Assembly: GCA_021521415.1 (NCBI GenBank)
Contig: JAIQDT010000027.1
Coordinates: forward strand, 4,363,001 to 4,427,000
Source of the DNA: Bidens hawaiensis
Lineage: Eukaryota; Streptophyta; Magnoliopsida; Asterales; Asteraceae
Direction: 5' to 3'
DNA length: 64,000 nt
In this document: positions 1 to 9,804 of the stretch, in pieces
Layout of the letters: the number at the start of each line of letters is the position of its first letter
How positions within the stretch are numbered: position 1 is the stretch's first letter
The notes under the pieces: model-generated
The model's input: the letters and a program-made list of their open reading frames with translations, nothing else
What the model was told of the DNA's origin: nothing
The model's database searches: none
Translations under genes and position numbers: made by a program

Positions 1-1255
1 TTGGGTGAAGGAATTAGTGAAGAAATTACATCACAAGAAGTTCCAATCTTCACTGATGACCCAACACCAGATGTTAATGATCCTTCTGAAGATACACCTG
101 CTATACAATCCTTTTATGATGATGGTGAGGATCACGATGATGTGATTGAATCTTTTGGTTTAACAATCGTTCGATTTTGATGAAGTGGTTGGAGAAGAAA
201 ATGTCAATAATCTTCGAACTGACGTGGTAATTCCTGCTGATGTTATTCCTCGAACATTGTCAAATCACCCGAAGGAGAACATAATTGGCGAACTTATTAC
301 GGGAGTACAAACTCGAAGTAAATCGACATGAGCCTCCGTTGTTACTATACACAAGTTACTCCTCTTAAAAATCGGTTCGCATTGATATGTTTGATCTCTC
401 GAATCGAACCGAAAACTTATAAGCCAGCGTCGATCGAAAAAATCTGGGTCAATGCGATGCATGAGGAGTTATTACTGTGTGAAAACTGTGTGTAGAAACT
501 TGTTGAACAACCTGACGACAAATGGTGTATAAATTAGTGGGTTTTCAATTGTAAACGGGATGAAAATGGAATCATTGACAGAAACAAAGCTCTAATGGCG
601 GTTCTTGGATTTAATCAACAGGAAGGAACCGACTATAATAAATTCTATGCTCATGTGGCTAGACTTGAAGAAATAAGAATATTTTTTACTTTTGCATCTT
701 GGAAAGCATTTAAGTTTTATCAGCTAGATGTGAAGTTTGCCTACCTTAATGACAAATTGGGTGAAGAAGTCTATGTGGGATAACCACCGGGTTTTGTCGA
801 TCAGATACAGAAAGACAAGGTGTAGTTCCTCGACAAAGCACTTTACGGATTACATAAAGCCCCGAGAGCTTGGTATGATACATTGTCTCAACACCTCTTG
901 AACAATAGCTTTTTTCGTTTCACCGTCGATTGTATATTATTCACAAACGGGGTAGGTGGACGTTTACTGATTGTCCAGGACTACGTTGACGATATCATCT
1001 TTGGGTTGACCAATGAAGTTCTATGCAAGGAATTGGAGGACGTAATGTAATCGAAGTTTAAGATGAGGGCAATGGGAGAATTGATGTTTTTCTTGGGTTT
1101 AAAAGTCGAACAGCTGTCTGATATTATCTTTATTCACCAGACGAAGTATGTCAAAGATATCTTGGAGAATTTCAATATGGTTGACTCAATGCCGATCAGC
1201 ACTCCTATTCCTCATAATCATTTAATCGGTCCTGATCCCACGGGGAGAAGGTTTA
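1..1255 (+). pseudogene. Ty1/copia pol fragment (connector and reverse transcriptase), decayed
   Basis: This is the C-terminal part of a copia polyprotein, cut at the left by the window edge. Bases 1-480 encode the acidic connector between integrase and RT. From about 540 the RT is readable: a VARLEEIRIF-like segment, YQLDVKFAYLN, PPGFVD, ALYGLHKAPRAWYD and the catalytic YVDD near 985, then FFLGLKVEQ. In-frame stops lie near 175, 490, 540, 781, 823 and 1048, so it is not coding. It is closely related to the copia at 49146-50443 and 56168-57090, which shares the same connector. Pol is interrupted at 1255 by the gypsy element; it resumes for only about 17 bases after the 3' LTR before unrelated DNA starts. 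The RT motifs are seen directly; a SIRE-type lineage is inference. Confidence 0.85.
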
Positions 1256-3926
1256 TGTGACAATCGTTAATTTCAGGTTAACTCCGTTAACTCAACTCTG
1301 TCAATTCAAACTTAAGATCATTGAATCTATAACGCACACCTCATTACATTTAAACTAGGGTTTAAATGACGCTTAACACTTACTACATGTGTAGTCTTTC
1401 GGGAATTGCACCGAAACGCAAACGAGTTGACGCAAACGATTGATGAATAAACGAAAAACGTCAAAACAGTAATTATGTGATAATTATGTGTTAGACTTAT
1501 GTGTTATGTGATAACATGGTTATAAACGTTAACTCAAGATGTAAACAAGTTAGTTTAAGCTAGGAAAGGTAATACTTAGAAGTGGAGGGGCCAAAGTGTA
1601 ACATGTAGTATTATAAATAATAATAATAACTAAACCCTAACTTATTATTTTCTTTCTCTTCCAAATCCCGATCGGAACTCTCCCATCCCCCTCCCTTGGC
1701 TGCCGTCACCAATAAACACACATACAACCATCAATTTCAACTTTTGATCGAAGATTAAGGTGCTAGGAAGGTATAAACGACTATCCTATGCATCCTTTAT
1801 ACTTGATTTTGATGATTAATGGGTTAATTGAAAACCCTAGATGGCCGATTTTATGTATGTGTGAAACTAATATGATTGTTGTTGATTTGATGATGATTTG
1901 ATAACTAAATTGGATATTGTTACATGTTAATTGTTGTGTCTTTGATTTGAGTTCAAACAAAAACCCTAATCATGTATGTAATGTGTAATTGATGTGCATG
2001 GATAGTGATTATGGAGTCTAGAGTGTTATATGAATGCATGATGGTCCATAGATAGTTAATATGTTGAGTTTGGATTCAAACAGTTTCTGGACAGATTGTG
2101 TTATTGATGTTTAATTGACTCTAACGATGTGTAAATATGAGAATTGGTTGAGATTATTGATACTACAGTAAACTAGGTTGAGTCTAGTTTCTAAAGAATA
2201 TAAATTTGTAATTTTTGGACGTGTAGAAATTAACTTTTATGATTTTACAAAAACGTTGTGCAAAGCTGAGCTGTTAGACCTGCTGTTAGGTTGTTTTGTA
2301 AATGTTATATCTCATGAACTACGAGACCAATTGGGTTCGTTCCACTTCTGGAAGTTGACTTATTGAGTTAGAAACCAAACCCAAGTGGTCTTGCATTTAT
2401 TGGATTTTTCGTTTAACGGGAATTTCAAATAAAATTCTGTTGCGCATGAATTTGACTGTTATTAGTTTGCTGTAATGATTTGATGATTGTGAGAAAACTA
2501 TGTGGAATAAAAATATAATTAAATATGTTCTGGAAACCTATGACATATGTGCTTCTGTGATGATTTTTGGTAAATTAATTGAGATGCTATGATCGGTGAA
2601 ATAGTACAATCTTTCTAGTAGGATTTCTGTCTCGGTGAAACTAGCTGCTGAGTTGTGTAAAAATCATGAAACATGATACTTGCTATATAATTGTTATGTT
2701 TTGACCAAAATACCCTTGCGGGGAATAATTGCTAATTGATTGCCATGATTTGACCAAATTGCCCACATGGGGAATAATGGCTAGTTAATTGTTATTTGTT
2801 GACCAAAATGCCCTTACGGGGAATAATTAATAGTGATGTACTTTATGAATACATGACACGTATATGATTGCTTACACATGTAATGTGTCACAAAAACCCT
2901 TTTAAAGTCACACACGATTCACAAACGAAACACGAAACATGTTATGTGCATAGGTATTATGTGCCGGGTCTAGAGAATCGATAATATTCCGACACTTAGA
3001 AAAATCTCTTTATTGTTTTAGAACGCTAGAGAGAGTTTTCCGGTGACGCGCATCTTGGTGATTTAATTTGGGAAATTCTTCGCAAACAGTGAGTTTCACT
3101 TTCCCCTCTTTAAACTGTTTTCAAACGCTTTTCACTTGGGGGAGATAACATACTCCACAACGCATTTAAGATTTTGTTATAAATTATATATCACTTGTAA
3201 AGGCTAAGTGGCAAACGAAACATTTGAAGTCCTACACATCGAACCGGTTAATATTTTGAATAGCGAGTCACTGTTGAGTAGTACTACTGGGTTTGACGAA
3301 CCCCACCCAACGCTAAACTCGACTGGAGGTCGAGCGGGTGTAATTTTGGCTAACACGTACCATGGTCTGGAGGACCTGGTGACAAGGCACTTAATAAACG
3401 AGTCAGCTTTGGTGTCGAACACTTAGTAATACTTGTTGTATAGACTAGCTACCTATCGATATATAGTTGACATAACACTATCTGTAACGCAAAACGCTGT
3501 AACGCAAAACGCTGTAACGCTGTAACGTTGTAACGCAAAACCCTGTAACGCTGTAACGCAAAACGCTGAACGCAAACACTAAACGATTTATTTTTATATA
3601 ACTTGTGAACTCACCAACCTTGTGTTGACACTTTTAGTATGTTACTCTCAGGTAGCCGAGGCGGGCGCGCGGTTTAGGAACATGCATTGCTTGAAAAACT
3701 TTTAACTATGCAAACTTATTTTTAACGGTTATCATTGGTTTTGAGTTGTCCTGCGTGACGCAACTTTTGGTTAAAGGTTTTTACGCTTCCGCATTAAATT
3801 ACTCGTAAACGTTTTTCATGGTTTTGAAACTTTGTTTTATGGTTTGATTATAACTAATGATTCCGATCCTGTTAGGTCACACCCCCTGACGGTAAAACTC
3901 CGTTAGTGGATTTTGAGGGTGTGACA
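1256..3926 (+). repeat. 5' LTR of the gypsy element
   Basis: A 2671-bp LTR with TG...CA ends, immediately followed by the primer binding site. It is 67 bp shorter than the 3' LTR, which matches the difference in the internal 15-bp minisatellite. A TATA-like stretch (attataaataataa) lies near 1610. The 62-codon ORFs found at matching places in both LTRs (2178 and 10727) show only that the LTRs are copies. Confidence 0.95.
3482..3581 (+). repeat. 15-bp minisatellite in the 5' LTR
   Basis: About five to six degenerate units of ctgtaacgcaaaacg, mixed with shorter ctgtaacg units. The same array in the 3' LTR (12031-12197) is about 67 bp longer. Confidence 0.85.
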
Positions 3927-3928
3927 GA

Positions 3929-3941
3929 TTGGTATCAGAGC
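3929..3941 (+). other. Primer binding site (initiator tRNA-Met)
   Basis: TTGGTATCAGAGC lies two bases after the end of the 5' LTR. It has the standard complement to the 3' end of plant initiator tRNA-Met used to prime minus-strand synthesis. Confidence 0.9.
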
Positions 3942-4102
3942 CATTGGTTATAGCGAACTAGAAGCTGCATGCATACTAGACTATAACCGCGACGACCCAT
4001 TAGTTATAATGATACGCACTACATAGATTTGTGTAGTCTTGTAATCTTATCTCTTTACCTCTTTCAATCATACGCGCGCGCATACACGGCTTACCTGTAG
4101 GA

Positions 4103-4830
4103 ATGTCGACGCCACCCTCATCATCATCCGATTCGATGACGCATGCTCACGGGAAGGAACCGTAGTTACCCACCGCATCGCTACCCCGAGTAGTCCCGGA
4201 ACTCGAAACTCCCGCACCGAAGAGGTAACGCCTATCCGGAGGCATATACAAAAACGATGTTAGCTGGGATTGGTACCCTAACATGATCAGACGTATGGTC
4301 TATCGCGAACAAGTTCCCCCGTTACCTCACCCGAACCACCTTGCTTATCCCAACACCCTACCACCCATAACCGAACCTGTAGAGCGAGTTCTCGCAGCTG
4401 TTGTTTCATGCTTGGAGCGTGACGTGGGTTACATGCGCTATACGAGAGCGAACGTTTCCAGACTGTTAATAGACGGAACCGAGACTAAGGAGGAGATTGC
4501 CCGCATGGCAGCGGCAATGAAGGAAACGCAAGAAGCTAGTGATCAACAAATGAAGATTATGGGGAAGATGCAAGCCGAGATGATAGACTTGCAAGAGCAA
4601 CTCCAGGTAGCAAGGACCCGAACCGAGATAGCTCTAGAGCGTTGCGATGTCTTACAAATGCAACTTGCTCAGAACGCAGCCGAACCTGAGGTAGAGCCTG
4701 AGGCCGAGCCTGAGGCAGAGCCTGAAGAAGATCCCGAGGAAGATCCCGAGGAGGAACCCGAAGAAGAACCGGAGGAATAACCGGCTGAGGAGGAAGCACA
4801 CTCAGAGGTGTCCTCAGACGATGACATCTA
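4103..4830 (+). pseudogene. Pre-gag ORF with coiled coil and acidic Glu-Pro tail (gypsy leader)
   Basis: An ORF between PBS and gag. The natural start appears to be the ATG at 4103 (MSTPPSSSSDSMTHAHGKEP), but that reading stops soon after. The longest open stretch runs from 4283 to 4780. Its product has an alpha-helical, probably coiled-coil middle (EEIARMAAAMKETQEA, KMQAEMIDLQEQLQVARTR) and an acidic tail of alternating Glu and Pro, where a further stop precedes PAEEEAHSEVSSDDD. It lies about 250 bp upstream of gag in the same orientation. I know no assigned function. A gag-like or accessory role is inference; it could also be the displaced N-terminal part of gag. Confidence 0.55.
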
Positions 4831-5081
4831 GTGATGATGGCACTTAGATGGAGGGGTTGTCTCCATCCGAACTATTATTTTTCTATGATATTAAGGATTG
4901 ATTGGAAATACTTTGTAGCGAATACAATGGTTTTAATCATGAATTTTTATTTAGATTAATATGTGGTTGTGATGTGATGTTGTTTCTTATTTCTTTCTTA
5001 CCTATCTTTTTATTACATGTATGGAGTGTTGTATTTGAAAGAAAAATTCATGTTTAACATTTTATACTGTGATTCTAGGAA

Positions 5082-6191
5082 ATGGCTGGAAGAAACGCTG
5101 GACGTGGACGTGGTAGCATCAACTTGACTGCAGCTGAACTCCAAACTCTGCTGAACGACCATGCAGCGGCCGCTTTAGCCGCACACGTTCAGAATCAAGC
5201 TGGAGGTCCAAGTGGAACGTGTACCTTCAGGAACTACCTTGACTGCAAGCCCAGTACGTTTAAGGGCACTGAGGGAGCTATAGGCTTCCTGCGTTGGGCT
5301 GAGAAGGCCGAGTCGGCATTTGAGATGTGCAATTGTCCCCCTGCCAGTAGGGTCAAATTCGCTGCTGGAACACTTGAGGATTCCGCCGTCACTTGGTGGA
5401 ATTCGAACGTACAGATTCTTGGATTGGAACTGGCTAACGCGATGAACTGGGAGGAGTTCAAAAATATGATGCGAGAGGAGTACTGTCCGAGAGAGGAGAT
5501 TTCAAAGTTAGAGTCAGAATTTTGGTCGCGGAAGATGGTGGGCTCAGAAATCGAAGCCTACACTACCCGTTCGCACGAGTTAGCTGTGATGTGTCCGCGG
5601 ATGGTGGATCCGCCGAGCAAGAGGATCGAAATGTACATTGATGGGTTAGCACCGCAGATTCAGGGCATGGTGACTTCTTCCAGACCAGCCACAATACAAC
5701 AAGCGATCCGTTTAGCTCACAAACTGACGGATCAGGCTGTGACCCAAAGTGCGTTACCACCTAGGGGTTCAACTACTAAAGCCCGTGACAACCCGAATAA
5801 TGACAACCACAGCAATAGCAGCCCGAGCAGCGGAAAGAGGAAGTTTGACAACACCAGATCCTCGTCCTCGAACCTCCCACCGCAACAACACTACCATAAG
5901 CGCGAATTCACTCGGAGCTTTACCAATCAGAGTCACAACAACAACAACAACGGTAGCGGGCAGGTTTCGAGCCGATATGCTGGGAGATATCCAATGTGCA
6001 ATAGGTGCAACTATCATCATGTTGGCCAGTGTGACCGCGTCAAGTGTCAAAGATGCAGAAAGATGGGTCACCAAGCGAAAGAATGTAGAGGAGACCTTGC
6101 GGCAAATGGTGCTCCTAAGCCACCTATGACGACGAAGGGATGTTTTGAGTGTGGGCAGGAAGGTCATTTCAGGAAGATTGTCCCAAGCTGA
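5082..6191 (+). pseudogene. gag: Gypsy gag (capsid and nucleocapsid)
   Basis: A 369-codon reading frame starting MAGRNAGRGRGSINLTAAEL. The central region (FLRWAEKAESAF, SRVKFAAGTLEDSAVTWWNS, KLESEFWSRKMVGSEIEAYT) is the retrotransposon gag domain that forms the particle shell. The C-terminal third is rich in Asn, Ser and basic residues and carries CCHC-type zinc knuckles: CNRCNYHHVGQC, CQRCRKMGHQAKEC and the start of a third, CFECGQEGHFRK. In the third knuckle a one-base deletion near 6174 shifts the frame, so gag ends early at 6191 while the knuckle's remaining residues (DCPK) and the protease continue in the frame open from 6149. In related elements gag and pol form one frame, so this shift is a break rather than a programmed one. 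Confidence 0.9.
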
Positions 6192-6865
6192 AACAGAACG
6201 ACAACAACGGGGGTAATGGAAGTGGCAGTAGTGGTGGAAGCAATGGCAAGGGAAGAGCGTTTGTAATTGGGTCGGGTCAAGCCCGCAATGATCCGCACGT
6301 GGTGACTGGTAAGTTCCCTGTAAACAATTGTTTTGCTTCTGTTTTGTTTGACACTGGAGTTGATAGGAGTTTTGTGTCGAAAGCCTTTAGTCAACTCTTA
6401 GACCTAACTCCAACTCCGTTAGATGCTATGTTTCCTGTTCAATTAGCTGACGGTAAGACTATAGTAACGACTCATGTACTTGCGGGATGTAAGTTAAAAC
6501 TGTCAGGTCATGTCTTTGATATCGACCTTATTCCTTTTACGCTTAGTAGTTTCAATGTCATTGTCGGCATGGACTGGTTATCCGAGACCCGAGCGGAGAT
6601 TATATGTCACGACAAGATAGTTCACGTTACTACCCCTTCCGGCGAGATCATTTCGGTCCGAGGTGAGAGGAGCGGCATGACCACCAGCATAATTACCCTT
6701 ATGAAGGCGCAGAAGTACCTACGAAAGGGTCATCCAGCAATTTTGGCGCAGATTGTTGAGAAACTTGCGGAGGAGAAGCGAATTGAAGATATACCAATTG
6801 TGCGAGATGTTCCGGAAGTTTTCCCTGATGATTTGCCTGGACTCCCTCCTATACGACAAGTCTAA
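6175..6865 (+). pseudogene. pol: Gypsy pol: protease region
   Basis: Continuation of gag-pol after the frameshift. The retropepsin active site is seen as LFDTGVDRSFVSK near 6347; the usual DTGA is DTGV here. FNVIVGMDWLSE and a linker ending DVPEVFPDDLPGLPP follow, which is the normal passage into RT. A TAA at 6863-6865 interrupts the frame just before [12 protein letters not shown]. The product would be an aspartic protease that matures the polyprotein; the upstream frameshift and this stop make it non-functional. Confidence 0.88.
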
Positions 6866-7699
6866 TTCCAAATCGAGTTGACACCCGGTGCAGCACCCAT
6901 AGAACGAGCCCCGTATCGGCTCGCACCGGCGGAGCTTCAGGAACTGTCCACTCAGTTGCAAGATTTGTTGGATAAGGGTTTTATCCGACCTAGCTCATCG
7001 CCATGGGGAGCCCCTTTCTTATTTGTCAGAAAGAAGGACGGGACATTCCGCATGTGTATCGACTACCGGGAGTTGAACAAGGTGACGGTCAAGAACCGTT
7101 ATCCTTTACCCCGAATAGATGATTTGTTTGACCAGCTTCAAGGATCGAGTTACTACTCGAAGATCGATTTGCGATCCGGTTACCACCAACTAAGAGTGCG
7201 CGAAGAAGATATCTCAAAGACGGCTTTCAGAACACGGTATGGTCACTACGAGTTTTCGGTTATGCCTTTTGGCCTAACCAACGCACCAGCCGTATTTATG
7301 GATCTCATGAATCGAGTACGCAAGGCGTACCTCGACAAGTTTGTGATTGTTTTCATTGATGATATTCTCGTCTACTCCAAGAATGAGGCTGACCATGAAG
7401 AGCACTTGAGGTTAATTTTGGAATTATTGAAGAAGGAACAACTGTATGCTAAACTCTCGAAATGTGAATTTTGGCTTCGCGATGTTCACTTTTTAGGACA
7501 TGTGATCAACGAGAATGGTATCCATGTCGATCCCGGTAAGGTAGAGGCCATCAAAAACTGGGAAGAACCTAAGACTCCGACTGAGGTGCGGCAATTCCTA
7601 GGACTGGCCGGCTACTACCGGCGTTTCATCGAGGGATTTTCAAAGATTGCTCAACCCCTCACCGCTTTGACTCACAAAGGCACTAAGTACAATTGGTGA
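6866..7699 (+). pseudogene. pol: Gypsy pol: reverse transcriptase
   Basis: RT is nearly intact. It reads [69 protein letters not shown], then the catalytic FIDDILVYS near 7355, followed by the thumb ([15 protein letters not shown]) and the connection ([16 protein letters not shown]). It uses FIDD rather than the copia YVDD, consistent with Ty3/gypsy. It starts directly after the 6863 stop and ends at a TGA (7697-7699) in place of a codon after KYNW. The internal ATG at 6878 is not a real start, because the domain begins upstream of it. Confidence 0.92.
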
Positions 7700-8200
7700 G
7701 ACGCGCAAGAATCCGCTTTTCAATTGTTGAAAACCAAACTTTGTAGCGCCCCTATTCTAGCCCTCCCCGAGGGAACGGAAAATTTTGAGGTACACTTGAC
7801 GCATCTATACAAGGTCTTGGTTGTGTGCTGATGCAACTCGAGAAGGTTATAGCCTACGCCTCTCGACAACTACGGGTTCACGAGAAGAACTACACGACCC
7901 ATGATTTGGAACTCGGAGCTGTGGTGTTTGCTCTTAAGATATGAAGGCATTACTTGTACGGTACCAGGTTTACCATTTACACCAACCACAAGAGTCACCA
8001 ACATATCTACGATCAGAAGGAGCTGAACATGCGACAACGCCGTTGGGTCAAGCTGCTCAAAGATTACGATTGTGCCATCAAGTACCACCCTGGCAAGGCC
8101 AATGTAGTGGCCGACACCCTCAGCAGAAAAGAAACAGATAAACCCAGACGAGTGCGAGCATTGCAACTCACGATTCATGCCAGCTTACCCGATCAGATTC
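7700..8200 (+). pseudogene. pol: Gypsy pol: RNase H
   Basis: The RNase H domain follows RT. QESAFQLLKTKLCSAPIL is readable, then a frameshift near 7795 just before the first catalytic Asp ([13 protein letters not shown]). [30 protein letters not shown] follows, then a TGA at 7942-7944, then [16 protein letters not shown] and [17 protein letters not shown]. The domain would degrade RNA in RNA-DNA hybrids during reverse transcription. Two breaks inside about 150 bp show loss of function. The frame open from 7954 continues into integrase. Confidence 0.88.
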
Positions 8201-9276
8201 GCGATGCGCAACTTGAAGCTTTGAAAGATGACAATCTTCCATCGGAACTCATGCGGGGCATGAACAAGCAACTTGAAACCAGATCGGACGGGGTCCGATA
8301 TTTTGAGAACCGGATTTGGGTTCCACGGTACGGAGAGTTGAGAACTTTAGTGATGGACGAAGCTCCCAAGTCCCGATATTCTATCCACCCTGGCTCAGAT
8401 AAAATGTATCATGATTTAAAGGCACTTTACTGGTGGCCGAACATGAAAGCAGACATTGCCACCTACGTGAGCAAATGCTTGACTTGTGCCAGAGTCAAGA
8501 TAGAATACCAGAAACCATCTGGACTACTGCAACAACCGGAACTCCAAATGTGGAAATGGGAACATATCTCAATGGATTTTATCACGGGTTTACCAAAGAC
8601 ACCGACGAGATGCGATACCATCTGGGTGATCGTTGACCGGTTGACTAAGTCTGCACACTTCCTAGCAATTAAAGAAACGGACAAAATGGAAAGACTGACT
8701 CGCGTCTACATGAAGGAAGTAGTGTCTAGACACGGAGTGCCTGTCTCAATCATTTCTGATCGAGATTCTCGTTTCACTTCGCACTTTTGGAAGTCGCTGC
8801 AAAGCGCACTAGGCACCCGTCTTGATATGAGCACAGCATACCATCCTCAGACGGATGGACAAAGTGAACGAACTATTCAGACCCTGGAGGATATGTTAAG
8901 TGCCTGCGTATTGGATTTCGGAAAAAGTTGGGAACCTCACTTACCTTTGGTAGAGTTTTCGTATAATAACAGCTACCACGCATGTATTAAAGCAGCGCCG
9001 TTTGAAGCGCTGTACGGACGAAAGTGTCGATCACCACTCTGCTGGGCAGAGGTGGGTGACAGCCAAATCACTGGTCCGGAACTGGTACTCGAAACTTCGG
9101 AAAAGATTGTCCAAATCCGAAATCGCATGGCAGCAGCACGAGATCGCCAAAAGAGTTACGCCGACAAGCGCCGAAAACCTCTCGAATTTCAAGTGAACGA
9201 TCGAGTGTTACTCAAAGTATCACCTTGGAAAGGTGTGGTTCGCTTTGGTAAGCGAAACAAACTCAACCCACGATAA
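8201..9276 (+). pseudogene. pol: Gypsy pol: integrase
   Basis: The integrase is open up to 9276. The HHCC zinc-binding region is seen around [20 protein letters not shown] and [10 protein letters not shown] (8380-8495). The catalytic core shows the first Asp in MDFITGLPK, the second in [10 protein letters not shown] and the Glu in [35 protein letters not shown] and the GPF-like module ([20 protein letters not shown]) follow. A TAA at 9274-9276 breaks the frame where the related sequence continues VGPYRITERIGPVAYRL. The order RT-RH-IN is the gypsy order. Confidence 0.92.
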
Positions 9277-9672
9277 GTTGGTCCTTACCGGATAACTGAG
9301 CGCATTGGTCCGGTGGCGTACCGACTGGACCTACCAACGGAACTCGGTGGCGTACACAATGTATTCCACGTGTCCAATTTAAAGAAATGCCTATCTGATG
9401 AAACCCAAGTAGTCCCTTTGGAGGAACTGTAAGTTGATGAACAGTTACGTTTCATTGAGGAACCAGTCGAGATTTTGGATTGTGAAACCAAAAAGCTCAA
9501 GCACAGCAAAATTCCAATCGTTAAGGTTCGTTGGAACTCGAGACGTGGACCGGAGTTCACGTGGGAACGCGAGGATCAAATGATGAAAAAGTATCCTCAC
9601 CTTTTTGAAGGGCTAACCAAACACAGAAAACCGCGAAACCCGGCAAACCGTCAGGCATCACCAGAGGTATGA
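9277..9672 (+). pseudogene. pol: Gypsy integrase C-terminus with chromodomain
   Basis: Readable in the integrase frame after the 9274 stop: VGPYRITERIGPVAYRLDLP and VHNVFHVSNLKKCL. A second stop (TAA, 9430-9432) follows, then the chromodomain EPVEILDCETKKLKHSKIPIV and VRWNSRRGPEFTWEREDQM (about 9460-9605), ending at a TGA at 9670-9672. Chromodomains in this position direct insertion to particular chromatin in chromoviruses; this is family knowledge, not shown by the sequence. Confidence 0.85.
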
Positions 9673-9674
9673 AT

Positions 9675-9804
9675 TAAATTTCGGGACGAAATTTCTTTCT
9701 ACAAGGGGATAATATGACAAACTCAAAATTTTTCTTACTTTTTCAGACACTCATCACGACTTGACTCAAATTTTCGGGACGAAAATTCTTTAACATGGGA
9801 ATGA
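9675..9804 (+). other. 3' untranslated segment with duplicated polypurine-tract region
   Basis: Between the pol stop and the 3' LTR the motif ttcgggacgaaa + ttcttt + aca + ggg occurs twice, about 96 bp apart (9678-9714 and 9774-9808). The first copy is followed by ataatatgacaaa, resembling an LTR start; the second runs directly into the true LTR at 9805. The purine-rich catgggaatga before 9805 is the likely plus-strand primer. Confidence 0.65.

Noticed and set aside
2178..2366. 62-codon ORF, repeated at 10727-10915
   Set aside because: It lies in both gypsy LTRs. Conservation only reflects the LTR copy; no domain, and LTRs of the family do not code.
3204..3426. Overlapping 72-codon frames on both strands
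   Set aside because: Inside the 5' LTR. The 3' LTR copy is broken by a one-base deletion, so there is no constraint.
5769..6167. 132-codon frame antisense to gag, and a 126-codon frame in another sense frame
   Set aside because: Shadows of gag in GC-balanced coding sequence.
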